Below are positions 1-8,206 of a stretch of 9,613 nucleotides of DNA, piece by piece. The DNA comes from an uncultured Eubacteriales bacterium (lineage in GTDB: Bacteria; Bacillota_A; Clostridia; Christensenellales; Aristaeellaceae). The position numbers and the translations under genes are program-made. Positions within the stretch are counted from its first letter, which is position 1, and the number at the start of each line of letters is the position of its first letter. Location of the stretch: assembly GCA_900313545.1 (NCBI GenBank), contig OMRS01000037.1:1-9613 (forward strand). The letters run 5' to 3'. The notes below the pieces were generated by a model. The model saw nothing but the letters and a program-made list of their open reading frames with translations. It searched no databases and was not told where the DNA came from.

Positions 1-1327
<1,327 letters not shown>

Positions 1328-1582
1328 CAATGACGTTTTCATCTGTCATTTTTGGCATAATCTTCCGCATTCTCGTCGTGGAAAGCATGAATCGGTGCGA
1401 TATCTTGTACACGGGACACAAAATCAGTACGTTTTTTTTATAAGCGCCGTTTTGTGGTTTTCTGAGCGTTTTCTTTATCAGTTCAGGTCAGGAGTCCACT
1501 GTCCCGGCGCTTTGTGCAGGTCTACGGCCGGATCAGCACACGCAGCGCCATATCTGGGCCGCACAGCTCTGAGAAGCGCTTC

Positions 1583-1611
1583 TTGACAAGGCATTTTTCT
1601 TTACATACAAT
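1583..1611 (+). promoter_or_regulatory. Promoter of the GtrII-like gene pair
   Basis: TTGACA (1583-1588) and TACAAT (1606-1611) are separated by 17 bases; eleven of twelve consensus positions match. The expected start of transcription is near 1618. This matters for gene calling: the open frame extends upstream to 1514, but ATGs at 1514 and 1610 lie upstream of or inside this promoter and cannot be used on its transcript. That moves the start of the first gene downstream. Confidence 0.8.
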
Positions 1612-1669
1612 GAACCAAATGGATGACCATCCGGTGTGTCCGGAAAGTATGATGCAAAGGATACTGACA

Positions 1670-3187
1670 ATGCTGACGCACAATGAGAATAAAAACCGTT
1701 TTGCCCTGCTGGCGCTGAGCGTTTTCAGCTTCACGGTGATGGCATACGGGTACAGATATCTGTCCACAGCCTTCTGCGGGGATGCCGCGCTGATTTCCCA
1801 GCAGGGGGAGGAGCTGTATCAGGTGTCCCTGGGCCGTTTTCTGCAGCCTGTCTACTGGCAGATCCGTGGACATATCATCGCGCCCTTTCTGGTGGGACTG
1901 TTCTCCACCGCCTTCAATGTCCTCTCCTGCTGGCTGATCTCCCGCATACTTCAAATCCGCAGGACCATTTCCCTCATTCTTCTGGGCGGACTGGTCAGCG
2001 TCAATGAAGTCTTTACCGTCTCCAACATCACATACCTCCCCTGGACCGATGTTTATTCCCTTTCTTTGCTGCTGATGTGTGCAGGGGTCTACTGCTTTTT
2101 CCGTTTCCGCTTCGGCTTCCTGGCTTCAACCGTCCTGTTCACGGCAGGCCTGGCCCTGTATCAGAGCTACCTCTCAGCGGCATCCACACTGTTTATCCTG
2201 GCGTTTCTGGTCCGGCTGCTTTCCGGAACAAAGCCCCGGGAGATCTGGATGCAGGGACTGCTTGCCGTGGGTGTGCTGGCCGCATCCCTGTTCCTCTACA
2301 AATTTGCGCTGGCGGCAGTCCTTGACCTGATGCACATTGAGGCTTCATGGGAATACAACGGCGTGGCCAGAGTCAACGACCTTACACCGGAGAAGTTCCT
2401 TTCGCTGCTCCCCTCCGCCTATACCATGCCCCTGCTCTTTCATTTCAGCCCCGGAGGGCGCCAGGTGATCTATTCCCACTACGCGCTCATCCCCCGGCCG
2501 GTCAACTGGCTGCTTCTGATTCTTTGTGCGTTTTTGCTACTGCGTCGTCTGCGGGGGATGAAGCCCGGCGGGATCCTCACAGCAGGTTTTCTGATTCTGG
2601 TGCTCCCCTTTTCCATGAACTTCATTATGATTATCGCCAGCGGCACGGTTAACGGCCTGATGATCTATGCCTATTTCCTGCCCTATCTGTTCCCGCTGAT
2701 GCTGTGGGACCACGATGAGACTCCCCGCCTTCTGACGCTCTCCGCCTTTTCCCTGCCAGTCCTGTGTCTGGTGCTTCTGATCAACATCTGGTGCGCCAAT
2801 ACCCTGACCCTGAAGCGTGACCTGGAGTTCCAGTCCACCCTGTCCATTATGTCCAGGGTCCTGGAACGTGCGGAAGACCTGGAGGGGTATGTTCCGGGAG
2901 AAACCCCCGTGCTCATTGACGGCATCCTTAATGCCACGCGCATGACCATGGAGCGCAAGGGGTATGAGACGATCCGCCAGATGCAGGGTGCATGGTACAC
3001 GGTTTCTGCCGCCTATGAATCCGCCATGAACTGGTACCTGATGCACATTCTCGGGGAACGGATGAACCTGGTTCCCTACCGTCAGCGGCAAAAAGTGCTG
3101 GATACCCTGGATGTCTCCGCCCTAGAAGCCTATCCGTCCGAAAAATGCGTCCGGATCATCGACGGTTACCTTGTTCTCAAAATCTGA
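1670..3187 (+). CDS. Polytopic membrane glycosyltransferase, GtrII-like (first of two tandem paralogues)
   Basis: This is probably an integral membrane enzyme that transfers a sugar (glucose in the named family) from a polyprenyl-phosphate carrier to a surface polysaccharide on the outer face of the membrane. With start ATG 1670 it has 505 residues. I chose that start because AAAGGA lies 8 bases upstream and the promoter at 1583-1611 excludes the earliest ATGs; ATG 1652 is the main alternative. There are about ten hydrophobic segments between residues 11 and 375, then a C-terminal soluble part (about 380-505). Family-like polar marks are D38, GRFLQP (55-60), D127 and LYQSY (163-167), with a long non-membrane loop around 221-270. 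Its pattern fits the Pfam glucosyltransferase GtrII family, recognised from memory rather than by a search. The next gene is a paralogue 24 bases downstream, so both should be co-transcribed. Donor sugar and acceptor cannot be read from the sequence. Confidence 0.75.
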   Translation: MLTHNENKNRFALLALSVFSFTVMAYGYRYLSTAFCGDAALISQQGEELYQVSLGRFLQPVYWQIRGHIIAPFLVGLFSTAFNVLSCWLISRILQIRRTISLILLGGLVSVNEVFTVSNITYLPWTDVYSLSLLLMCAGVYCFFRFRFGFLASTVLFTAGLALYQSYLSAASTLFILAFLVRLLSGTKPREIWMQGLLAVGVLAASLFLYKFALAAVLDLMHIEASWEYNGVARVNDLTPEKFLSLLPSAYTMPLLFHFSPGGRQVIYSHYALIPRPVNWLLLILCAFLLLRRLRGMKPGGILTAGFLILVLPFSMNFIMIIASGTVNGLMIYAYFLPYLFPLMLWDHDETPRLLTLSAFSLPVLCLVLLINIWCANTLTLKRDLEFQSTLSIMSRVLERAEDLEGYVPGETPVLIDGILNATRMTMERKGYETIRQMQGAWYTVSAAYESAMNWYLMHILGERMNLVPYRQRQKVLDTLDVSALEAYPSEKCVRIIDGYLVLKI

Positions 3188-3211
3188 ACTGTCAGAAAGT
3201 GAGCTGTCCAC

Positions 3212-4657
3212 ATGCGATTTCTGGGATATTCAAAGCAGACCCTTCTGCGTGCCGTCCTGTTTTTCCTCCTTGTATATTCGGCCGCCCATGCCTTCTGCTT
3301 TTTCAATCTGACTTTTGCCAACCAGTCCGTGATCCTCAACTCGAATAATGGGTTCGGGGAACGGATAGCCAGCGGCCAGTATCTGCAGGGAATCTATTTC
3401 CGCCTCCGGGGCGGACTGGCCTCACCTTTCTTTATCGGCCTGCTTTCAGGCTGCTGCTTGCTGGGTGCATGCCTTCTGCTGGGGGATACTCTCGGACTTC
3501 ACGAACCCCTGTGGATCTGTTCCCTCATTTTCTGCGTGGTCCTTCATCCGGCACTGCTGACCCTGCATGTCAATGAACTGATCTTTTCAGATGCCACCTC
3601 CATGGCCATTCTTCTGCTGGCTGCGGGAATCTGGATGTCCCTGCGGCGGGGGCGCATCCGTCTGCTCTGCATTCCGCTTCTGACCGTTTCCCTGGCGCTG
3701 GAACCTGTTCACCTGCCCCTCATGGTCGTCATCCTCCTGCTTCGTGTGCTCAGGGAGGTGCAGCGGGATACCCTGAATCCTGCGCATCTGGGATTCTCAC
3801 TGCTCATGTGCCTGCTCGCAGTTCCGCTCTACTTTGCCGGCCTGATGTTTTTCTCGCGCCATTTTGCCATCGAGATTGAAGCTGCTCTCCAGAATCCCCT
3901 TTCCGTGTCTCAGGGTCTCCTGGGTCCATTTGTGGACTATCTCCATCAAGCGTCTTTCTATCCCCGTCTGGCTTTCCTTCTGCGTCTGGCGCTGCTTGCT
4001 GCCGCCCTTGTCTGCTTTGCTGCAAGAACCCGCCCGGGGCGGAGATTCCCCTCCCTTCTGGCGGTGGTCCTGGTCCTTGCGGCTCTATACATTCCTCCTT
4101 TCCGGTCCCGCTATCATGTGACGCTGACCTACAACGCCATGGCTGTGGATCTTCTGCTGCTCATGCTCTTTGCGCTTTCCTTCCCGACCGTGCTTCCATG
4201 GCAGCGTATCGCGGCTGCTACAGTGCTGTGCACATTGGGAACCGGATTCGTGGTGTTTGCCAACCAGCTGTATCTCAAGATCAATCTGGAGTATTCCTCC
4301 ACGCTGTCCCTGTATACCCGCATTCTTGACCGTCTGGAGAGCACGCCCGGGTATGTGCCCGGAAGCACTCCCGTGGCCATTATGGGAGATCCCAGCCGGT
4401 GCCCGGTAATCCTTCACCGGACGGATTTCGTCCACCTGGATGTCATTGAAGGTGCCAAACCTGACCTGATCCTCACGGATGAGAACCAGACCGTCTGGTA
4501 TCTCTGGGCCATTCTTGGATATCCCGCCAATCTGGTATCTGAGTTTGAAAAAGACCAGATCCTCGCCTCCAACGAGTATGAACGGATGGAAATCTTTCCC
4601 AGGACCGGGTGTTGCCGGTTTATCGGGGACAAACTGGTGGTCCGGATTTCCGAATAG
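3212..4657 (+). CDS. Polytopic membrane protein, diverged GtrII-like paralogue of the preceding gene
   Basis: This protein has 481 residues, about ten hydrophobic segments (first near 11-33, last near 331-352) and a soluble C-terminal region (about 355-481). It is homologous to the preceding protein. The first 167 residues align without a gap (YLQGIYFRLRG at 57-67 against FLQPVYWQIRG), and a second block shares STLS and GYVPG-TPV (363-366 and 380-387). However, the first protein's D38, GR (55-56) and YQSY (164-167) are replaced here by Q38, GQ and EPVH; D127 is kept. It may therefore be a partner subunit, an enzyme of altered specificity, or inactive. The ribosome binding site is weak (AAAGTGAG, 8 bases before ATG 3212), and the gene starts 24 bases after the previous stop, suggesting translation from the same messenger. 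The terminator at 4670-4715 follows directly. Membrane nature is certain; catalytic function is not. Confidence 0.7.
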   Translation: MRFLGYSKQTLLRAVLFFLLVYSAAHAFCFFNLTFANQSVILNSNNGFGERIASGQYLQGIYFRLRGGLASPFFIGLLSGCCLLGACLLLGDTLGLHEPLWICSLIFCVVLHPALLTLHVNELIFSDATSMAILLLAAGIWMSLRRGRIRLLCIPLLTVSLALEPVHLPLMVVILLLRVLREVQRDTLNPAHLGFSLLMCLLAVPLYFAGLMFFSRHFAIEIEAALQNPLSVSQGLLGPFVDYLHQASFYPRLAFLLRLALLAAALVCFAARTRPGRRFPSLLAVVLVLAALYIPPFRSRYHVTLTYNAMAVDLLLLMLFALSFPTVLPWQRIAAATVLCTLGTGFVVFANQLYLKINLEYSSTLSLYTRILDRLESTPGYVPGSTPVAIMGDPSRCPVILHRTDFVHLDVIEGAKPDLILTDENQTVWYLWAILGYPANLVSEFEKDQILASNEYERMEIFPRTGCCRFIGDKLVVRISE

Positions 4658-4669
4658 AATCGCATGATG

Positions 4670-4715
4670 AAAAAAGCCTGCCGGAAGGAAAGAACTCCTT
4701 CCGGCAGGCTTTTTT
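4670..4715. terminator. Bidirectional intrinsic terminator between the convergent operons
   Basis: A perfect 20-bp stem (4670-4689 with 4696-4715) closes a six-base loop. The core CCTGCCGGAAGGA is GC-rich; the stem base is six A on the left and six T on the right, plus one further T. Read rightward it ends the GtrII-like transcript 12 bases after its stop codon. Read leftward it ends the rfbB-rfbD-alaA transcript about 17 bases after the alaA stop. Confidence 0.93.
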
Positions 4716-4732
4716 TGCATTCAGTCCGGGGT

Positions 4733-5947
4733 TCAGCTGTGCACGCGGTGACGGTCGAGGAAGACCCCCAGATCCTTCATGGCTTTGGTCAGGGCGTCGG
4801 GTTCCGGCAGCATGACGATCCTGAAACGAAGATCCTCATGCCAGTCAAAGCCGTTGCCGGGGATAACCAGGATATGCTCCTCATGGAGGAACTTCATGGC
4901 AAAGTCTTCCGCATCCTCAAAGTCGAACATGTTCTTGTCCAGAGCCGGGAAAAGATAGAATGCGGCATGGTTGGGCACATAGGACACGCCTTCAATTTTG
5001 TCCAGTCCCCTCAGGGTGGCTGCGCGCTGCTCAAAGAGCCGCCCGCCGGGAATCAGCATTTCCCGGGTGCTTTCGCTGTCCACAAGTGCCGCAGGGATGA
5101 CCAGCTGGGTCAGCGCGTTTCCGCACAGGCGCATGGAGGCCAGCTTCATCACGCCTTCCTTGACGCTGCGCAGTTCCTCCTTGGGGCCGGAAAAAACCAT
5201 CCATCCGCATCGGAAACCACAGATGATGTGGGACTTGGACAGCCCGTTGAAGGTGATGCAGGGCAGATCCGGGGCCAGGGCACCCAGGGATTCATGGCGC
5301 AGTCCGTCCATGATGAGCCGGTCATAGATTTCATCGGCCACGAGGACGAGATGGTGCTGGCGGGCAATCTCGGCGATCTCCAGAAGAGTCTCCTTGCTGT
5401 ACACCGCGCCAGTAGGGTTGTTGGGGTTGATGACCAGCAGCGCTTTCGTGTTGGGTGTGATCTTGCTGCGGATGTCATCCAGGTCCGGGCACCAGTTGTT
5501 TTCCGGCATACACCGGTAGAACACCGGTTTGCCTCCGCACAGATAGGCGTTGTTGCTCCACAGGGAATAGCAGGGAGACGGAAGAAGAATCTCCTCTCCG
5601 GTTCCGATCAGGGCATTCATCATCATGGAGGCGGCTTCACTTACGCCGTTGCAGACAAAGACGTCATTGGGCATGATGCCCTGCAGTCCCCGGCCGATAT
5701 GGTAGGTGCAGATGACATTCCGTGCAGCCGGCATTCCCCGCACATCGCAGTAAGCCACGGCCTCATCGATATGGAGTGCCAGTGCCTGTCGGACGGAATT
5801 GGGCAGCTTGAATCCGAATCGACCGGGATTTCCCGTATTCAGCTTGAGGACATTGACGCCCTCGGATTCCATGTGAAGCGCTTCCTGATACAGCGGGCCG
5901 CGAATATCCGAATGAACATGCTGCAGCCGGTCAGAACATTGAATCAT
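4733..5947 (-). CDS. alaA: PLP-dependent aminotransferase, alanine aminotransferase AlaA type
   Basis: This cytoplasmic class I/II aminotransferase most likely interconverts pyruvate plus glutamate with alanine plus 2-oxoglutarate. It has 404 residues, the same length as E. coli AlaA, and resembles that protein closely from memory: DIRGPLYQEA (14-23), LKLNTGNPGRFGF (34-46), PDLDDIRSKITP (154-165), NPNNPTGAVYSKE (174-186), ADEIYDR (204-210) and GGRLFEQR (301-308). The PLP lysine is K238 in FNGLSKS, with N178, D205 and Y208 as cofactor contacts and R376 (FRIV) as the substrate carboxylate arginine. ATG 5947 is preceded by GGAAGGA at 10 bases; an ATG inside that region is out of frame and meets a stop at once. 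It is the last gene of the rfbB-rfbD-alaA run, 20 bases after rfbD. Aspartate aminotransferase is the main alternative; the AlaA-specific match makes it less likely. Its link to rhamnose synthesis is unclear. Confidence 0.88.
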   Translation of the reverse strand: MIQCSDRLQHVHSDIRGPLYQEALHMESEGVNVLKLNTGNPGRFGFKLPNSVRQALALHIDEAVAYCDVRGMPAARNVICTYHIGRGLQGIMPNDVFVCNGVSEAASMMMNALIGTGEEILLPSPCYSLWSNNAYLCGGKPVFYRCMPENNWCPDLDDIRSKITPNTKALLVINPNNPTGAVYSKETLLEIAEIARQHHLVLVADEIYDRLIMDGLRHESLGALAPDLPCITFNGLSKSHIICGFRCGWMVFSGPKEELRSVKEGVMKLASMRLCGNALTQLVIPAALVDSESTREMLIPGGRLFEQRAATLRGLDKIEGVSYVPNHAAFYLFPALDKNMFDFEDAEDFAMKFLHEEHILVIPGNGFDWHEDLRFRIVMLPEPDALTKAMKDLGVFLDRHRVHS

Positions 5948-5967
5948 CGTAGATCCATCCTTCCGTA

Positions 5968-6885
5968 TTATTCGTGTTCGATTTCTTTCAGATACCGCCT
6001 GACGGCGTCCTTCCAGTCAGGAAGCGGCGCAAATCCGGCGGCTACAAGTTTTGATTTGTCCAGACGGCTGTTGAAGGGACGTCTGGCTTTGGAAAGACCA
6101 TATTCAGCCGTGCTGACCGGGATCACCCGGGTGGAAAGGCCGGCCTGACGGTAGATTTCCCGTGTGAAATCATACCAGGAGATGAAGCCGCCCTCATTGG
6201 TGGCATGGTAGGTTCCGTAGCGTTGTGTCTCAATCATGTCCACTAGCAGACGGGCTAGGTCCAGAGTATAGGTGGGTGTTCCGATCTGGTCGCTGACCAC
6301 CCGGACCTCATCGTGGGACTGGGCAATTCTCAGCATGGTCCGAATGAAGTTCTTGCCGTTGCGGCCGAAGACCCAGGCAATCCGGACAATGAAATACTGT
6401 TCTAGCAGTTCCCGAACTGCCTGCTCCCCCTCCAGCTTGGTCTGCCCATACACATTGAGCGGGGCGAAGTCCGTGCAGTCCGGATCCCAGGGAGTTTCTC
6501 CCAGACCATTGAAAACATAGTCCGTGGAGATGTACATCATCGCAGCGCCCAGTGCCCTGCAGCACTGGGCGAGATGGCGGGTTCCACCGGCATTGATGGC
6601 GCGGACAAGATCGATTTTGTCCGGGTCTTCCGCCAGATCCACCGCTGTCCAGGCCGCGCAGTGGATCACATGGGTGGGACGAAGGGCATCCATGGTTTCC
6701 TTTACTGTCTTTGCATCCGTGATATCCATGCGGACATAGTCCATCTGCTCCACAGCCCGGGTGTCCGCAATTCCCGCATATGCCGGGGTGATATCCGAGC
6801 CTGTTGCATCCAGATGACGGGAAGACAGTTCGTTCATCACGTCATGTCCAAGCTGACCATTGACTCCGGTCACCAGTATTTTCAT
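5968..6885 (-). CDS. rfbD: dTDP-4-dehydrorhamnose reductase (RmlD)
   Basis: RmlD catalyses the last step of dTDP-L-rhamnose synthesis: NAD(P)H-dependent reduction of dTDP-6-deoxy-L-lyxo-4-hexulose. The protein has 305 residues from ATG 6885, which has AAAGGAG exactly 8 bases upstream; the open frame extends to 6939, but the extra 18 residues precede the Rossmann strand and have no ribosome binding site. Motifs are the dinucleotide-binding GVNGQLG (7-13), STDYVF (120-125) with T121, and YGQTK (146-150) with Y146 and K150, which form the short-chain dehydrogenase triad. RRPFNSRLD near the C-terminus is typical of RmlD. The segment around residues 28-55 is longer than in enterobacterial RmlD, a form I recall from Clostridia and Erysipelotrichia. 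It starts 54 bases after the rfbB stop and is followed 20 bases later by alaA. Identification is secure. Confidence 0.95.
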   Translation of the reverse strand: MKILVTGVNGQLGHDVMNELSSRHLDATGSDITPAYAGIADTRAVEQMDYVRMDITDAKTVKETMDALRPTHVIHCAAWTAVDLAEDPDKIDLVRAINAGGTRHLAQCCRALGAAMMYISTDYVFNGLGETPWDPDCTDFAPLNVYGQTKLEGEQAVRELLEQYFIVRIAWVFGRNGKNFIRTMLRIAQSHDEVRVVSDQIGTPTYTLDLARLLVDMIETQRYGTYHATNEGGFISWYDFTREIYRQAGLSTRVIPVSTAEYGLSKARRPFNSRLDKSKLVAAGFAPLPDWKDAVRRYLKEIEHE

Positions 6886-6939
6886 GGCACATGCTCCTTT
6901 CTTCTCTCCCGGTTTCTGGTTCTGCACACAGCCACGCAT

Positions 6940-7959
6940 TCAGCGGTTGGTGTACATCTTCTCGTAATAGTGCTGATACTCGCCGGAAATGATCGGCTTC
7001 CACCAGTCCTCATGATCCAGATACCATCGGATGGTCTTCCGGATTCCTTCCGCGAACGGGGTTGCAGGCAGCCAGCCCAGTTCCGTATGCATCTTGGTGG
7101 GATCGATGGCATAACGCATGTCGTGGCCTTTCCGGTCAGTGACAAAGGTGATCAGGCTTTCAGGCTTTCCCAGTTCACGGCAGATCAGTTTGACGATATC
7201 CAGATTCCGCATCTCATTGTGGCCGCCCACATTGTAGACTTCCCCCACCCTTCCTTTCCGGATGATCAGGTCGATGGCGCGGCAGTGGTCCTCCACGTAC
7301 AGCCAGTCCCGGACATTGAGTCCTTCCCCGTAGACGGGAAGAGGCTTGTCATTAAGGGCATTGATGATCATCAGCGGGATCAGTTTCTCAGGAAAATGAT
7401 AGGGACCATAATTGTTGGAGCATCTGGAGATGGACACGGGAAGTCCATAGGTCCTGTGATAGGCCAGCACTAGAAGGTCCGCGGAAGCCTTGGATGAGGA
7501 ATACGGGGAGGAAGTGTGAATCGGTGTGGTTTCCGTGAAAAACAGATCCGGACGGTCAAGCGGAAGATCTCCGTAGACCTCATCGGTGGATACCTGATGA
7601 TACCGGGTGATGCCGTATTGTCTGCAGGCATCCATCAGCACACAGGTTCCCAGAATGTTGGTCTGGAGAAACACCTCGGGATTTTCAATGGACCGGTCCA
7701 CATGGGATTCCGCGGCAAAATTGACCACGATATCCGGTTTTTCTTCCTTGAAAAGCTGCATGACCGCAGTGCGGTCGCAGATGTCCGCCCTGACAAAGCG
7801 GAAACGGGGATGATCCATTACGGGAGCCAGTGTGGAAAGGTTCCCGGCATAGGTCAGTTTGTCCAGACAGATGATCCTGTCCTCTGGATGGGCGTCCAGC
7901 ATGTAAAAGATGAAATTGCTTCCAATAAATCCGGCGCCACCGGTGACAACGATAGTCAT
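6940..7959 (-). CDS. rfbB: dTDP-glucose 4,6-dehydratase (RmlB)
   Basis: RmlB converts dTDP-glucose to dTDP-4-keto-6-deoxyglucose, the second step of dTDP-L-rhamnose synthesis, as a cytoplasmic dimer with bound NAD+. The protein has 339 residues, normal for the family. Motifs are GGAGFIGS (7-14) for NAD binding, [10 protein letters not shown] (81-90), the catalytic STDEVYG (124-130) with T125, D126 and E127, YSSSK (153-157) with Y153 and K157, and [15 protein letters not shown] (181-195). GGAGG lies just upstream of ATG 7959. It is the first gene of a leftward operon with rfbD and alaA. rfbA and rfbC, needed for steps one and three, are not in this window. A promoter candidate lies at 8018-8046 and a leader hairpin at 7981-7999. 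The product dTDP-keto-deoxyglucose also feeds other deoxysugars, but the RmlD neighbour points to rhamnose. Confidence 0.97.
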   Translation of the reverse strand: MTIVVTGGAGFIGSNFIFYMLDAHPEDRIICLDKLTYAGNLSTLAPVMDHPRFRFVRADICDRTAVMQLFKEEKPDIVVNFAAESHVDRSIENPEVFLQTNILGTCVLMDACRQYGITRYHQVSTDEVYGDLPLDRPDLFFTETTPIHTSSPYSSSKASADLLVLAYHRTYGLPVSISRCSNNYGPYHFPEKLIPLMIINALNDKPLPVYGEGLNVRDWLYVEDHCRAIDLIIRKGRVGEVYNVGGHNEMRNLDIVKLICRELGKPESLITFVTDRKGHDMRYAIDPTKMHTELGWLPATPFAEGIRKTIRWYLDHEDWWKPIISGEYQHYYEKMYTNR

Positions 7960-7980
7960 AAAGCCTCCAGTTCAATCAAA

Positions 7981-7999
7981 GGAGCCCCTTTGGGGCTCC
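7981..7999 (-). promoter_or_regulatory. GC-rich hairpin in the rfbB leader, possible attenuator
   Basis: GGAGCCCC (7981-7988) and GGGGCTCC (7992-7999) form a perfect 8-bp stem with a three-base loop. Read in the direction of rfbB it is followed by TTTGATT, a short and interrupted T-run. It lies 22 bases before the rfbB start codon and downstream of the promoter candidate. It could be a weak terminator or attenuator, a stabilising 5' stem, or a control on ribosome access; the sequence does not decide. Confidence 0.55.
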
Positions 8000-8017
8000 C
8001 TCAGATAATCATGTGTA

Positions 8018-8046
8018 ATACTGCGCATTCTGCCCGGTTTTGTCAA
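8018..8046 (-). promoter_or_regulatory. Candidate promoter of the rfbB-rfbD-alaA operon
   Basis: A perfect -35 TTGACA lies at 8046-8041 on the minus strand. At a spacing of 17 the -10 would be CAGTAT (8023-8018), which keeps the important A2 and T6 but is otherwise poor; TATTAC at a spacing of 20 is the alternative. A promoter is expected here because the upstream gene is closed by a good terminator at 8128-8162. The exact -10 and start site remain uncertain. Confidence 0.5.
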
Positions 8047-8065
8047 GCCCCAATCTGATGCGGAG

Positions 8066-8108
8066 CCGGGAAAACCTTTTTTCAGACGCAAGTCACTGCG
8101 TTTCCCGG
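8066..8108. repeat. Inverted repeat upstream of the rfbB promoter candidate
   Basis: CCGGGAAA (8066-8073) and TTTCCCGG (8101-8108) are perfect 8-bp arms. Between them ACGCA and TGCGT (8086-8090 and 8097-8101) form a smaller nested repeat. Neither strand has a T-run suited to termination. It ends about 20 bases upstream of the -35 hexamer, a position where an activator could bind, but there is no known motif match. Confidence 0.35.
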
Positions 8109-8127
8109 AGCAACAGATGGAACTCAT

Positions 8128-8162
8128 AAAAAAAGGAGGAACGCCGGTCAGGGCGCTCCTCC
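8128..8162 (-). terminator. Intrinsic terminator of the secreted-protein gene
   Basis: GGAGGAACGCC (8135-8145) pairs with GGCGCTCCTCC (8152-8162) in an 11-bp stem with one A-C mismatch and a six-base loop. On the minus strand it is followed by seven T (8134-8128). It lies 44 bases after the stop codon of the gene at 8207-9082 and separates that transcript from rfbB. Confidence 0.88.
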
Positions 8163-8206
8163 CGTCAGAACTCTGATAGTTCGATCAGACCGGATACAAC
8201 CTCTCC

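Noticed and set aside
1439..1444. TATAAG after a run of eight T, as a promoter -10
   Set aside because: No -35 hexamer lies at 16-18 bases upstream (ACACAA at 17), and no gene start follows at a suitable distance other than one served by the better promoter at 1583-1611.
2537..3091. A 184-codon minus-strand open frame within the first GtrII-like gene
   Set aside because: It has no ribosome site and is rich in Q, H and G, typical of antisense frames. The plus strand encodes a coherent membrane protein with a paralogue next to it.
4664..6148. A 494-codon open frame on the plus strand opposite alaA and the end of rfbD
   Set aside because: It starts within the terminator stem region and lies entirely antisense to two genes with clear catalytic motifs. 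It is a shadow of their codon bias.
6886..6939. N-terminal extension of RmlD by 18 residues (start at 6939)
   Set aside because: The extension would place extra residues before the first Rossmann strand and its start overlaps the rfbB stop region without a ribosome site, while ATG 6885 has an ideal AAAGGAG at 8 bases.
6574..7473. A 299-codon plus-strand open frame opposite rfbD and rfbB
   Set aside because: It lies antisense to the Rossmann-fold genes and spans their intergenic gap; there is no ribosome site or recognisable sequence.
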